Numbered from the stretch's first letter, positions 19,331 through 28,135 are shown. The stretch is 64,000 bases of DNA from Calothrix brevissima NIES-22 (GCF_002367995.1 NZ_AP018207.1:2034333-2098332), one strand, 5' to 3'. Numbers and translations are program-made. Notes: generated by a model not told the origin, from the letters alone.

Positions 19331-20423
19331 TGATTGCTGCATTAATGTCTCTGTCTTCGGAGTAGCCGCAATGAGGGCAAACATGAGTCCTAGTAGACAG
19401 AGATTTTTTTGCTTTCTTGCCACAGTTAGAACAATTTTGACTTGTGTTATGGGGCGGAACTGCAACAGTCACCTTTCCATATTTATGACCAAAATACTCT
19501 AACCATTGCCTGAAAGTGTACCAGCCAGCATCAGATATGGATTTTGCCAGTTGCGGGTTTTTTACCAGCCCTTTGACATTTAAATCTTCATAAGCTACCA
19601 AATCGTTAGATTGGATAACGGAGTACGCCAGTCTCTTGCAGTACTCTTTTCGCTGCCTACTTACTTTTAAATGTTTACGGGCATACCTATTTCTAGCTTT
19701 GTGGTAATTGTTTGATTGCCTTGCGCGCGCTTTCTTCTTCTGCTGACTGAACTTTTTAGACTTCTTGCGGTTAGCACGGTTTAACTGCTTCTCTGATTTG
19801 CGGTAGAACTGGGGTGATGGTTCTACATTGCCTTTATTGTCGGCAATGAAGTATTTCAAACCCAAATCAAGTCCTACTATTTGATTAGTCGGTTGACTTT
19901 CAATTTTGACATCGATGTCAATTGCGAATTGGGCATAATACCCGTCTGCACGACGCACTAACCGCACACGCTTAATTTGCTTGATGTCATAATAATTAAG
20001 GTCGTAGGTTCCCTTTAATTTCAGGGTTCCAATACCTTTCTTGTCTGAAAAGGTTATAGCTTTTCGATTTGTTGAAAGCTTCCATCCAGATGATTTATAT
20101 TCAACCGAACGGCAGTTTTTCTTAAACCTTGGAAAACCCTTTTTACCTTTAATCTTCCGCTTGCAGTTATCGTAAAACCGAGCTATTGCACCCCAAGAAC
20201 GTTCAGCCGCAGATTGTCTAGCCATTGAGTTTAACTCATCGGCAAAGGGGAACTCAGCAGCTAATACCGCACAGTGTTTATTAAGGTCATATCTACCCAC
20301 ATCTTTGTTATCCATCCAATAGCGCAAGCACTTGTTTTGAATGAATTGTGATGTGCGGATAGCTTCATCTATCGCACGATATTGTGTGTCTTTCCCTTTG
20401 ACTTTAAACTCGTAAACAATCAT
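19251..20423 (-). CDS. tnpB: TnpB RNA-guided endonuclease of an IS200/IS605 element
   Basis: The 390-residue protein is a compact TnpB. The RuvC-like nuclease is split over IVGLDLGLKYFIADN (first Asp), VAYEDLNVKGL (Glu) and the C-terminal SEDRDINAAINIL (last Asp). A four-cysteine zinc ribbon CSNCGKKAKKS...CPHCG sits before the last motif. All three acidic residues and all four cysteines are present, so the nuclease looks intact. TnpB proteins cut DNA next to a transposon-associated motif under guidance of an element-encoded RNA and help keep the element at its site. The frame extends to an upstream start at 20444, but MIVYEFKVKGKD from ATG 20423 is the usual family start. Confidence 0.93.
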   Translation of the reverse strand: MIVYEFKVKGKDTQYRAIDEAIRTSQFIQNKCLRYWMDNKDVGRYDLNKHCAVLAAEFPFADELNSMARQSAAERSWGAIARFYDNCKRKIKGKKGFPRFKKNCRSVEYKSSGWKLSTNRKAITFSDKKGIGTLKLKGTYDLNYYDIKQIKRVRLVRRADGYYAQFAIDIDVKIESQPTNQIVGLDLGLKYFIADNKGNVEPSPQFYRKSEKQLNRANRKKSKKFSQQKKKARARQSNNYHKARNRYARKHLKVSRQRKEYCKRLAYSVIQSNDLVAYEDLNVKGLVKNPQLAKSISDAGWYTFRQWLEYFGHKYGKVTVAVPPHNTSQNCSNCGKKAKKSLSTRTHVCPHCGYSEDRDINAAINILRLGLSTVGHTGTYATGDLPRHLL

Positions 20424-20505
20424 GGGTATCGACCAATTAACCACATACTTATGTTAGTACAAAATACATAAAGCCGTCCTAAAAGGACGGGGTTTTAGAC
20501 CCAAA

Positions 20506-20787
20506 TCTTCGATAAATTAAATTTGTCTACCCATTCCCGATGGAGAGGATAAACTGCTCGTGCTCCTGTTTTAGTATCCTCGCCGTTCCTCAATGGGATA
20601 AGTGCATCTTTGAAACTAAATAAAAATATATCTTTAGGTATAAGTATTAATGTGGGCATAAATACGTTTATATCCTCAGGAGGATGATATTATTTATGCT
20701 TTGGAGTCTGTTTAAAGCTATCTAACCTGAAAATATAGTTAGAATCTTACTTTCAGACTCCTAAAGAATAGAGGAGTGAAAGTATTT
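20506..20787. other. Intergenic region upstream of the binding-protein gene
   Basis: This 282-bp stretch lies between the transposon left end and the next gene. A purine-rich GAGGAG Shine-Dalgarno sequence at 20771-20776 precedes the ATG at 20788 by 11 nt. No clear promoter was seen. Confidence 0.45.
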
Positions 20788-22116
20788 ATGCACAGAATTC
20801 GTACTGCTTTAGCCTTGAGTGTGGCTACCCTAGCAACCGGCGTATTTTTAGGGGCTTGTAGTGAAACTGCAACAAACCCTAATAACACAGGTAACACTGG
20901 AACTTCCGCCAGTCCAGCAGCTAACTCGACTACCCCAGCTAGCAGCGCTAAGGGATTGAAAATAGGCTCACTGTTACCTACAACTGGTGACTTAGCATCT
21001 ATCGGTCAGCAGATGGTGGGTTCAGTTCCTTTGCTGGTTGATACAGTTAATGCATGTGGTGGCGTTAATGGTGAACCTGTAACCTTAGTTCCAGTGGACG
21101 ATCAAACCGATCCGAAAGCTGGTGCTGCGGGTATGACTAAACTGGCGACTTTAGATAAGGTAGCTGGTGTAGTTGGTTCTTTTGCTAGCAGCGTTTCTAC
21201 TGCGGCTATCTCCGTAGCTACACCAAATAAAGTAATGCTGGTTTCTCCTGGTAGTACTAGCCCGGTATTTACAGAAAAGGCGAAAAAAGGTGACTTTCAA
21301 GGCTTTTGGGCGCGGACTGCTCCCCCAGATACCTACCAAGCACTAGCTTTAGCTCAACTTGCTAAGAAAAAAGGATTTAAGCGCGTTTCTACTGTAGTGA
21401 TTAATAATGACTACGGTGTTGGTTTTGAAAAAGCATTTGTAGAAACTTTTGAAAAATTAGGCGGAACGATAGTTAATAAAGATAAGCCAGTTCGCTATGA
21501 CCCGAAAGCGCAGACATTTGATACCGAAGCTGGTGCGGCTTTTGCGGGGAAACCGGATGCTGTATTAGCGGTACTTTATGCTGAGACTGGTAGTTTATTT
21601 CTCAAAGCGGCTTATCAGCAAGGCTTGACTAAAGGCGTGCAAATTCTGCTCACAGATGGGGTAAAATCACCTACCTTCCCGGAACAAGTCGGTAAAGGTA
21701 GTGACGGTAAATACATTTTATCTGGTGCGATCGGTACAGTACCCGGTTCTGATGGTAAAGCTTTGGAAAGTTTTAACAAGCTGTGGAAAGATAAAAAAGG
21801 TGGTACTCCTGGAGAATACGCACCTCAATCTTGGGACGCAGCAGCACTGTTGGTATTAGCTGCGCAAGCTGCTAAGGAAAATACAGGTGTAGGTATTGCT
21901 AGTAAAATCCGAGAAGTTTCTGCCGGGCCTGGTACAGAAGTTACCGATGTTTGTGAAGGGTTAAAATTACTTAAAGAAGGTAAGACAATTAACTACCAAG
22001 GAGCCAGTGGAAACGTAGATATTGACGCTAATGGTGATGTGGTTGGTGTCTACGATGTTTGGACTGTTGGTGATGATGGACAAATTAAGGTGATTGACAA
22101 GGTTAGCCCTAAATAG
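20788..22116 (+). CDS. Periplasmic branched-chain/neutral amino-acid-type ABC substrate-binding lipoprotein
   Basis: The 442-residue protein has a lipoprotein signal: basic start, hydrophobic core LALSVATLATGVFLGAC and a lipobox cysteine. A Ser/Thr/Asn/Pro-rich linker follows. From about residue 55 a type I periplasmic-binding fold of the Leu/Ile/Val-binding family appears: KIGSLLPTTGDLASIGQQM, PVDDQTDPKAGAAGMTKL, VGSFASSVSTAAISVATPN. Cyanobacterial relatives include NatB of the N-I neutral amino-acid transporter. No permease or ATPase gene is adjacent, which is normal for scattered Nat genes. The GAGGAG Shine-Dalgarno spacing supports ATG 20788 over GTG 20776. A strong terminator follows at 22204. 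The exact substrate is unknown. Confidence 0.85.
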   Translation: MHRIRTALALSVATLATGVFLGACSETATNPNNTGNTGTSASPAANSTTPASSAKGLKIGSLLPTTGDLASIGQQMVGSVPLLVDTVNACGGVNGEPVTLVPVDDQTDPKAGAAGMTKLATLDKVAGVVGSFASSVSTAAISVATPNKVMLVSPGSTSPVFTEKAKKGDFQGFWARTAPPDTYQALALAQLAKKKGFKRVSTVVINNDYGVGFEKAFVETFEKLGGTIVNKDKPVRYDPKAQTFDTEAGAAFAGKPDAVLAVLYAETGSLFLKAAYQQGLTKGVQILLTDGVKSPTFPEQVGKGSDGKYILSGAIGTVPGSDGKALESFNKLWKDKKGGTPGEYAPQSWDAAALLVLAAQAAKENTGVGIASKIREVSAGPGTEVTDVCEGLKLLKEGKTINYQGASGNVDIDANGDVVGVYDVWTVGDDGQIKVIDKVSPK

Positions 22117-22203
22117 GGACTAGGGGTTAGGGGCTAGTAATTAGGGCTTTAGCTCTGAATTTTATAGCATGAGAGTGCTGATTGAAGTATTTATCAAAAT
22201 TAA

Positions 22204-22231
22204 GAAACGCACCACTAGTGGTGCGTTTTCT
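22204..22231 (+). terminator. Rho-independent terminator of the binding-protein gene
   Basis: The perfect palindrome ACGCACCACTAGTGGTGCGT, flanked by A and T runs, lies 90 bp after the stop codon and ends in TTTTCTTTAT. Confidence 0.85.
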
Positions 22232-22302
22232 TTATATATTTAGTTTTTAGAGAGCTAATTAGGGGAAAAACCAACAACTAAGCATGAAAATCTTTTCCCT
22301 CA

Positions 22303-22346
22303 ACCCTAGCCCCTAGTCCCTAGCCTCTAGTCCCTAGCCTCTAGGA
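22303..22346. repeat. Heptad-type tandem repeat (cctagtc/cctagcc)
   Basis: About five imperfect copies of CCTAGCC/CCTAGTC lie at the 3-prime end of the neighbouring outer-membrane gene. Reverse-complement copies (gactaggggttaggggctag) lie at 22116-22137, so the two arrays can pair across the terminator. Confidence 0.65.
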
Positions 22347-22347
22347 T

Positions 22348-23193
22348 TTAGAAACCGCTAAAATTATAACCAACTCCTACCAATAAACCAATGTCGGTAT
22401 TTTCAAAAAAGCCAGCGTTGACACCAACAGTACCGGTAAATTGGGAAGTTAAAGGTACATCAATCCCACCGGATAATAAAAAGGCGGCTTCAGAATTATC
22501 GCCGGTTTTAATGGCTGCACCAACTCCTATGTAAGGCGCAATGGGTAAAGGTTCGCTAAATGGGTCGGCTACTTGTTGAAAGGTAAAATCATAGGTGAGG
22601 GGAACTAAAATTGTGGTGTTATCTCCTAATATGGCAGCTGGTCTAATTGAGATAGCGTTTGTTAGCCCAACTTTACTGATGACGGCGAAGTTACCATCAC
22701 CTAAGGCTGAGTCACTACCACTCAAGCCAATGTTACCTGCAATACCAAGATAGCTGCGACCACCACGAGTAGGTCTACCGGGATCGATATCTGCTTGCGC
22801 TACTGTTGTATTTGCTGGTTGAGAAGTTGATGCTGTAGGTGTAGATTCTGGGTTTTGGGGTGCAAATGCAGCTGCGCTAGTTTCTACTGTACCGGGAACG
22901 GGAGTAAATATCCGGCTAGCAGTTTTGATTGTTGCAATGTTAGGTAACTTTTCTTTAACTAGGAAAGTTGTAGGTTGATTAGGTAGTTGTTGGTTTGTCG
23001 CTTCTGTTGCAATTACTGGTTTGGCTGACTCAGTTGTGGAAGCTTCACTTAACTGCTGACTACCTAGATTACCTAGATTATCTATAGTATCTGCTGTTTG
23101 GGCGAAAGTAGGTAAGCCAGTAGTACCTAAAATAGCGATCGCAGTTAGATTGGATAACCAAAAGCTTGTTTTACGAACAAAAATATGATTCAC
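22348..23193 (-). CDS. Outer-membrane beta-barrel-like protein, unrecognised family
   Basis: The 281-residue protein starts with a signal peptide ending near GLPTFAQ, followed by a low-complexity Ser/Thr/Pro/Gln region (about residues 40-130). The C-terminal 140 residues have alternating, glycine-rich strands (YLGIAGNIGLSGSDSALG, IGVGAAIKTG, GVNAGFFENTDIGLLVGVGYNFSGF). The final residue is Phe after an aromatic-rich strand, the usual signature for insertion into the outer membrane. I read it as a small beta-barrel of the porin or surface-antigen type with a periplasmic linker. Start: two GTG codons at 23199 and 23193 follow AAGGAG; the second has proper spacing and is chosen. No neighbour suggests a substrate. 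Confidence 0.65.
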   Translation of the reverse strand: MNHIFVRKTSFWLSNLTAIAILGTTGLPTFAQTADTIDNLGNLGSQQLSEASTTESAKPVIATEATNQQLPNQPTTFLVKEKLPNIATIKTASRIFTPVPGTVETSAAAFAPQNPESTPTASTSQPANTTVAQADIDPGRPTRGGRSYLGIAGNIGLSGSDSALGDGNFAVISKVGLTNAISIRPAAILGDNTTILVPLTYDFTFQQVADPFSEPLPIAPYIGVGAAIKTGDNSEAAFLLSGGIDVPLTSQFTGTVGVNAGFFENTDIGLLVGVGYNFSGF

Positions 23194-23330
23194 ATTCACT
23201 CCTTACACAATATTGCCACACATAAAATGTCGGTTTGTTTCTGTTGTTTCAAGAAATCTTGACAACATGTAACTATTTAACACGAAAAGTTTAACTATTA
23301 CATCCTGTATTTGACGGAATTACTGAGATG

Positions 23331-23358
23331 GTCATTGGTCATTGGTCATTAGTCATTT
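23331..23358. repeat. Heptamer repeat (gtcattg/gtcatta)
   Basis: Four copies of TCATTGG/TCATTAG/TCATTTG lie in a row in the 276-bp spacer (23200-23475) between the outer-membrane gene and the serine-hydrolase gene. The spacer holds no gene. Confidence 0.75.
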
Positions 23359-23445
23359 GTTAGCGATCGCTTTTTTTCTCCCTTTTATACCACGGTGTCA
23401 ATCAACTTCTATTCCAAATGACCGAAAAAAGCTGAGAATATCAAT

Positions 23446-23476
23446 CTGTTGACTGTTGACTGTTGACTGTTGACTT
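23446..23476. repeat. Heptamer repeat (ttgactg)
   Basis: Four copies of TTGACTG end exactly at the stop codon of the serine-hydrolase gene on the other strand. Confidence 0.8.
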
Positions 23477-24432
23477 TAGCCTCTATTCTCTATTGCTAAA
23501 CTGCTGACGGCTTCGCTAATTAGTTTGGAGACATAAGGTAAAATCTCTCGGTTTTTGGCGTTGGCTTTACCTTCTGTAAACAAGACTAAAAGGTAGGGAT
23601 GGCGATCGCGGATTTCAATGTATGCTGCATCATGGCGTACCTGATTTGTCCATCCGGCTTTTGACCAAATTTGCGCGTCTTGGGGAATTCCACCGCCGAT
23701 AAAGCCTGTTACTTGGTCTTCTTCTACATCTGTTGGTAAATCTTCGCTCTTGAGACTGCGTTGAAGCAAAGCCATCATCGCTTGCGATCGCGCGCTGGAA
23801 ACGGCAACGCCCCCGACTATACTATGTAACAACCGTGCGATCGCATTTGTGGTCAGCATATTGCGATTTTCCAGCATTTCTCCATAAAATGCCCGTTCTC
23901 TGCCATAAGGGCCATCACCCCAGGTTTTTTGACAGACGTTAATTGTCTGCATTTCTTCCCAGCCTAAAGATTGATAATAGCGATTGATAAAATTGCGCTG
24001 AGATTTCCAAGTTTCAAAGGGGCCTGCCGATAATTCCGGGCCAGATGTTGTACCAGTTAATACATCAACTATTAAGCTAGTAGCATCGTTACTCGAATCA
24101 ACAATCATATCGCGCATGGCTCTTTCCAATTCTTTGGAAGGTTGCACCATGCCTTTTTCTAACCATTCGTGAACGGCTACTAAATAAAATAGTTTCACCA
24201 CGCTTGCTGGGTAAATTCGCTCGACTCCCCGGTAAGTAAAACCACGTACTGTATGGTTCCAAAAGGCATCGGGTGTTAATGCCCCACCAGTATTTACTAG
24301 TACAGGCGGATCGTAGACAATCCAAGTCAGAGCAATTTGATTTCGGGCTAATGTGGAAAATTCTGCCCAAGTCGCTTCTAATATACTTGACCCTAGATTT
24401 TCGAGTTGTTCGTCTTTACGGAAAAAAATCAT
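23476..24432 (-). CDS. Class A beta-lactamase-like serine hydrolase
   Basis: The 318-residue protein has the motifs of the class A beta-lactamase/penicillin-recognising fold. The SxxK nucleophile is in ERIYPASVVKLFYLVAVHEW, the second motif (SxN) is SSN in MIVDSSNDATSLIVD, and a KTG-like KAG appears in WSKAGWTNQVRHDAAY. There is no export signal at the N terminus (MIFFRKDEQLENLGSS), unlike secreted beta-lactamases, so location is uncertain. Whether it cleaves beta-lactams, acts on peptidoglycan peptides or is an esterase cannot be told. It is divergent from the NlpC/P60 peptidase gene with only 22 bp between start codons, which suggests a joint cell-wall role. Confidence 0.8.
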   Translation of the reverse strand: MIFFRKDEQLENLGSSILEATWAEFSTLARNQIALTWIVYDPPVLVNTGGALTPDAFWNHTVRGFTYRGVERIYPASVVKLFYLVAVHEWLEKGMVQPSKELERAMRDMIVDSSNDATSLIVDVLTGTTSGPELSAGPFETWKSQRNFINRYYQSLGWEEMQTINVCQKTWGDGPYGRERAFYGEMLENRNMLTTNAIARLLHSIVGGVAVSSARSQAMMALLQRSLKSEDLPTDVEEDQVTGFIGGGIPQDAQIWSKAGWTNQVRHDAAYIEIRDRHPYLLVLFTEGKANAKNREILPYVSKLISEAVSSLAIENRG

Positions 24433-24454
24433 TGTTAGCTAATAACCTTGCAGA

Positions 24455-25162
24455 ATGGTATCTAATTTAGAATCTTCAATCCAAAATCTCACATCGGCTG
24501 AGTACAATTGTCTGGCTGACCTCAATTTATATGATTCACCTGAATGTAGTCGCCTAGCAACTCAAGCTGCGGCTGGGCGACATCTGTGGGTAAGTGATAA
24601 TTTTCAGGATGCAGCTGTTGAAGTGTATTTGTGTGAAGATGATTACCCAGGGTGGGTATCTCTGAGTGATGTTGGTTTATTACAAACAGCTACTTTACCT
24701 TATCGGGCAACCAGATTGTCGGCAGCGGATATTAAAAAACTCTTACCGGGAGCGATCGCTTTTACTCACCTAGCAATGCAACAATCAAATTATTACCTTT
24801 GGGGCGGTACGGTGGGGCCGAATTACGATTGTTCGGGATTAATGCAAGCGGCTTTTGTGTCTGTGGGTATTTGGTTACCGCGAGATGCTTATCAACAGGA
24901 GGCTTTTACCCAAGCAATTGCAATGGCTGAATTAGAACCGGGGGATTTAATATTTTTTGGTACTCCCAAAAAAGCAACCCATGTGGGACTTTATTTAGGG
25001 GATGGTTGCTACATTCATAGTTCCGGGAAAGATAAGGGACGCAATGGCATAGGAATTGACAGACTAACGGAAACAGGAGATGAGGTTAGTCGGTCATATT
25101 ATCAACAACTGCGCGGTGCTGGCAGAGTTGTGAAGAGTTATGAACCACAGGGGCGCAAATAA
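24455..25162 (+). CDS. NlpC/P60 gamma-D-glutamyl-L-diamino acid endopeptidase with SH3b domain
   Basis: The 235-residue protein has an N-terminal bacterial SH3-like part (about 1-90) and a C-terminal NlpC/P60 cysteine peptidase. The catalytic Cys is in NYDCSGLMQAAFVSVG, the His in ATHVGLYLGDGCYIH, and the second His follows in YIHSS. It closely resembles the structurally characterised Anabaena/Nostoc endopeptidases that cut between gamma-D-Glu and diaminopimelate in free muropeptides during peptidoglycan recycling. There is no signal peptide, as in those enzymes, so it probably acts in the cytoplasm. The 3-bp gap to the following glycosyltransferase gene points to one transcript. Confidence 0.92.
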   Translation: MVSNLESSIQNLTSAEYNCLADLNLYDSPECSRLATQAAAGRHLWVSDNFQDAAVEVYLCEDDYPGWVSLSDVGLLQTATLPYRATRLSAADIKKLLPGAIAFTHLAMQQSNYYLWGGTVGPNYDCSGLMQAAFVSVGIWLPRDAYQQEAFTQAIAMAELEPGDLIFFGTPKKATHVGLYLGDGCYIHSSGKDKGRNGIGIDRLTETGDEVSRSYYQQLRGAGRVVKSYEPQGRK

Positions 25163-25165
25163 ATT

Positions 25166-26179
25166 ATGAGTAGTGGGTTGGTTTCTGCAAGAACTGGTGA
25201 GGAAAATGGGGCGATTTTGGGAATTGTCCCTGATGTTTCCGTGGTTGTGCCTGTCCGCGATGAAGTGGAAAGTTTGCCATTATTATTAGAAGCGATCGCA
25301 TCTTGTTTGAATGCCAATCAGTTGACTTATGAAATCATCTGTATCGATGATGGTTCTAGCGATGGTTCTGCACAATGGCTCAAGGAACAAGCTCAAATTC
25401 GCAATGATTTAAAAGCAGTAATTTTGCGCCGCAACTACGGACAAACTGCGGCGATGGCTGCGGGGTTTAATTATGCTTTGGGTAAAATTATCGTCACTTT
25501 AGATGCGGATTTGCAAAACGATCCGGCGGATATACCTATATTATTAGCCAAGTTAGCAGAAGGTTACGATTTGGTCAGTGGGTGGCGACACAAACGTCAA
25601 GATGCAGCATTATCTCGCTTACTTCCGTCAAAAATTGCCAATTGGTTAATTGGGATAATTACAGGCGTGAAATTACACGATTATGGTTGTTCTCTCAAAG
25701 CTTATCGGGCGGAAGTATTAGCTGATATGAACCTTTACGGCGAACTACATCGGTTTTTACCCGCTTTAGCTTACATTGAAGGGGCAAGAATTACCGAAAT
25801 CCCTGTACGCCATCATCCCCGGCGTTTTGGTCAAAGTAAATATGGCTTATCGCGGACTTTCCGGGTGATGATGGATTTGTTAACCATTTCTTTTATGAAA
25901 AAGTTCCTCACCAAACCCATGCATGTTTTTGGGCTTTTGGGTTTAATTTCAATGGTTTTAGGCACAATTATTGGGGTTTATTTAACTTTTCTTAAATTAG
26001 CTTGGGGACAAATGATTGGTAATCGCCCATTGCTAATTTTAGGAGTACTGTTATTAGTAACAGGGGTGCAATTATTTTGTTTTGGGCTGTTAGCTGAATT
26101 ATTGATGCGTACTTACCACGAATCTCAAGGTAGACCGATTTATCGAGTGCGAGAAGTGGTAGCAAAAAATATTAAGTAA
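25166..26179 (+). CDS. Family 2 glycosyltransferase, polyprenyl-phosphate sugar synthase type (GtrB/DPM1-like)
   Basis: The 337-residue protein has a GT-A domain (VSVVVPVRDEVESLPLLL, ICIDDGSSDGS, RRNYGQTAAMAAGF, DADLQNDPADIP, GCSLKAYRAEVL) with the extra PVRHHPRRFGQSKYG loop of dolichol- or undecaprenyl-phosphate mannose/glucose synthases. Two C-terminal membrane helices lie at about 255-280 and 292-320. Such enzymes load a hexose from a nucleotide sugar onto a polyprenyl phosphate for later transfer in the periplasm. It follows the NlpC/P60 gene by 3 bp. The sugar is not predictable. Confidence 0.9.
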   Translation: MSSGLVSARTGEENGAILGIVPDVSVVVPVRDEVESLPLLLEAIASCLNANQLTYEIICIDDGSSDGSAQWLKEQAQIRNDLKAVILRRNYGQTAAMAAGFNYALGKIIVTLDADLQNDPADIPILLAKLAEGYDLVSGWRHKRQDAALSRLLPSKIANWLIGIITGVKLHDYGCSLKAYRAEVLADMNLYGELHRFLPALAYIEGARITEIPVRHHPRRFGQSKYGLSRTFRVMMDLLTISFMKKFLTKPMHVFGLLGLISMVLGTIIGVYLTFLKLAWGQMIGNRPLLILGVLLLVTGVQLFCFGLLAELLMRTYHESQGRPIYRVREVVAKNIK

Positions 26180-26221
26180 CGTAACAATAAGAGGACAACT
26201 CACTATTTAACTGCATCTACC

Positions 26222-27454
26222 TTGAAAACCTTCGACAATTTTGATATTTATGTGCGCCAAAGCCTGTTAATTTTGTTTTTAGCAGGTTTATTATTTTGGT
26301 CTAGTATGTCTTCTTTGATGCCTACTTTGCCTTTATATATTGCGAATGTAGGTGCAAGTAAGCAACAAATTGGCCTTGTTATGGGTAGTTTTGCCATTGG
26401 CTTGTTACTCTTTCGCCCCATGTTAGGAAACTTAGCCGATCGCGGTGGTCGAAAAATTCCTTTAATTATTGGTGTCATTGTCGCCGCGATCGCACCCTTT
26501 GGTTATTTATTCTTTCCATCAATTCCCATTTTGGGTGTAGTTCGCGCTGTACATGGCGTAGCTGTAGCAGCTTTTACTACAGGTTACAGCGCCTTAGTGG
26601 CAGATTTAGCACCACCCGCCAAACGTGGTGAAATTGTCAGTTACATGACTTTGGCGACTCCCATCGGTTTAGCAATTGGCCCGGCTTTGGGCGGTTATTT
26701 ACAAGCAACAGCAGGGAATGGGACGTTATTTCTCTTAGCATCTGAATTGGCTTTTGTGGCGCTATTGGGTATTGGCTTCATCATCAATCCGCCAATTACA
26801 AAATACCCATCAACAGAGAATCAAAAAACCAATTTTTGGCAACTGATCGTTAGTCCCAGGGTGAGAATTCCCGCATTAGTGATGTTATTAGTTGGGTTAT
26901 CCCTGGGGACTGTACATACCTTTATCGCTTTATTTATTCAAGAAACAGGCGTTAATTTTAACGCGGGGTTATTTTTCAGCATCGCCGCCCTTGCTAGCTT
27001 TAGCGTGAGGATTTTTTCGGGGCGAGGAAGCGATCGCTTGGGGCGTGGTTTATTTATTACAGCTGGCGTCATTGGTTACTTTTTAGCCACTTTGCTACTA
27101 TGGCAAGCTAATAGTCAGATTACTTTCATTCTCGCCGCCATAGCCGAAGGTGCTGGAGGGGGAACCATCATTTCGATGGTGGTGACACTGATGACAGATC
27201 GTTCCTTACCCCAAGAACGGGGGCGAATTTTTGCGATCTGTGTCGCCGGATTAGATTTAGGAATTGCGATCGCCGCGCCGATTTTGGGTTATGTAGCCGA
27301 ACAAGTCGGTTATCGGCAAATGTTTGCTTACTGCACCGCTTTAAGCTTTCTCGCCTTGTTGATTTTCCTCACCCAATCCAATCAAAATCTGCGCGATTCC
27401 CTCCGCTTTGCCTTAGGCAGAGGCAAAGACCATTATTATTTGAATAAATCCTGA
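26222..27454 (+). CDS. Major facilitator superfamily exporter
   Basis: The 410-residue hydrophobic protein has about 12 membrane segments and the MFS motif between helices 2 and 3 (GNLADRGGRKIPLIIG, a form of GxLaDrxGrr). A second, weaker copy (SGRGSDRLGRGLF) lies in the C-terminal half, giving the usual two-fold symmetry. It resembles drug or metabolite efflux pumps of the DHA1 type. The frame begins with TTG at 26222, with no good Shine-Dalgarno sequence; a GTG at 26252 is an alternative start. It is probably in the same transcript as the preceding glycosyltransferase. The substrate is unknown. Confidence 0.82.
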   Translation: MKTFDNFDIYVRQSLLILFLAGLLFWSSMSSLMPTLPLYIANVGASKQQIGLVMGSFAIGLLLFRPMLGNLADRGGRKIPLIIGVIVAAIAPFGYLFFPSIPILGVVRAVHGVAVAAFTTGYSALVADLAPPAKRGEIVSYMTLATPIGLAIGPALGGYLQATAGNGTLFLLASELAFVALLGIGFIINPPITKYPSTENQKTNFWQLIVSPRVRIPALVMLLVGLSLGTVHTFIALFIQETGVNFNAGLFFSIAALASFSVRIFSGRGSDRLGRGLFITAGVIGYFLATLLLWQANSQITFILAAIAEGAGGGTIISMVVTLMTDRSLPQERGRIFAICVAGLDLGIAIAAPILGYVAEQVGYRQMFAYCTALSFLALLIFLTQSNQNLRDSLRFALGRGKDHYYLNKS

Positions 27455-27463
27455 TATATAGAA

Positions 27464-27497
27464 AGAGGCGCAATTAATGAATAACTACGCCTCTCTA
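27464..27497 (+). terminator. Possible weak terminator after the MFS gene
   Basis: AGAGGCG and CGCCTCT pair over a 17-nt loop and are followed by CTAATTT. The stem is short and the T run poor, so this is tentative. Confidence 0.35.
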
Positions 27498-27508
27498 ATT
27501 TATGTAAC

Positions 27509-27581
27509 GGGCGAGGAGGGATTCGAACCCCCGACACCGTGGTCCGTAGCCACGTGCTCTAGTCCACTGAGCTACACGCCC
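27509..27581 (-). tRNA. tRNA-Arg (anticodon ACG)
   Basis: On the minus strand a 73-nt cloverleaf starts GGGCGTGTAGCTCAGTGG, has anticodon stem-loop GTGGCTACGGACCAC (anticodon ACG, read as ICG after deamination) and T arm GGGGGTTCGAATCCCTC. The acceptor stem is closed by GGGCGTG against CTCGCCC. CCA is not encoded. Confidence 0.97.
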
Positions 27582-27619
27582 TCGCACAGGAACTTATATT
27601 AGCACCTTCTCTCAAAATT

Positions 27620-28135
27620 ATGCAAGACAATTTTTCAGCTAATTTTGCCAATCTCTCCCATCTCGATTCCCAAGGACAGGCGCAAATGGTGGATGTGTCG
27701 CAAAAAACACCAACCATTCGCCAAGCTGTAGCGGCGGCGCAAGTACGCATGTTACCCACAACGTTAGCCGCCATCCAAGCCGGAAATACGCCAAAAGGTG
27801 ATGTTTTAGGTACTGCGAGAATCGCCGGGATTATGGCGGCGAAACAGACAGCGAATTTAATTCCCCTGTGTCATCCGCTACCCTTGCAGAAAGTTGAAGT
27901 GCAGATAATAGCCGATGAACAGCTTCCCGGCTATCAAATTCAAGCAACTGTGAAAACCAAAGCCGAAACCGGGGTAGAAATGGAAGCCTTAACGGCGGTT
28001 TCCGTTGCGGCTTTGACTTTGTACGATATGGCGAAAGCTTTAGAAAAATCGATGCAAATTGAATCAATTCGCTTAATTAGCAAAACTGGAGGGAAATCTG
28101 GAGATTATTTCCCACAAGCAGGGACTTCCAACTAA
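27620..28135 (+). CDS. moaC: Cyclic pyranopterin monophosphate synthase
   Basis: The 171-residue protein carries the MoaC signatures [64 protein letters not shown] and the C-terminal KTGGKSG. With MoaA it converts GTP to cyclic pyranopterin monophosphate, the first intermediate of molybdenum cofactor, needed in cyanobacteria for nitrate reductase. Length is normal. It is flanked by the oppositely oriented tRNA-Arg and a repeat block, with no other moa genes here. Confidence 0.95.
   Translation: MQDNFSANFANLSHLDSQGQAQMVDVSQKTPTIRQAVAAAQVRMLPTTLAAIQAGNTPKGDVLGTARIAGIMAAKQTANLIPLCHPLPLQKVEVQIIADEQLPGYQIQATVKTKAETGVEMEALTAVSVAALTLYDMAKALEKSMQIESIRLISKTGGKSGDYFPQAGTSN

Larger units (their letters stand above)
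19138..20505 (-). mobile_element. IS200/IS605-family element carrying only tnpB
   Basis: The element is framed by subterminal hairpins typical of the family, without terminal inverted repeats. At the left end (upstream of tnpB) CCGTCCTAAAAGGACGG lies at 20474-20490; at the right end CCCCTGCCTAAAGGCGAGGGG lies at 19145-19165. Between them lies one gene, tnpB; there is no tnpA Y1 transposase, so any movement needs TnpA in trans. The exact ends are uncertain by some tens of bases. The relic at 49691-50125 has closely similar left-end and right-end hairpins, implying that one TnpA recognised both. Confidence 0.8.

Noticed and set aside
19251-20423. Cas12-type effector
   Set aside because: Size (390 residues), zinc ribbon position and IS200/IS605 hairpin ends identify TnpB; no CRISPR array is near.
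27559-27774. 71-residue minus-strand frame
   Set aside because: It overlaps the tRNA-Arg gene and the start of moaC in antisense.
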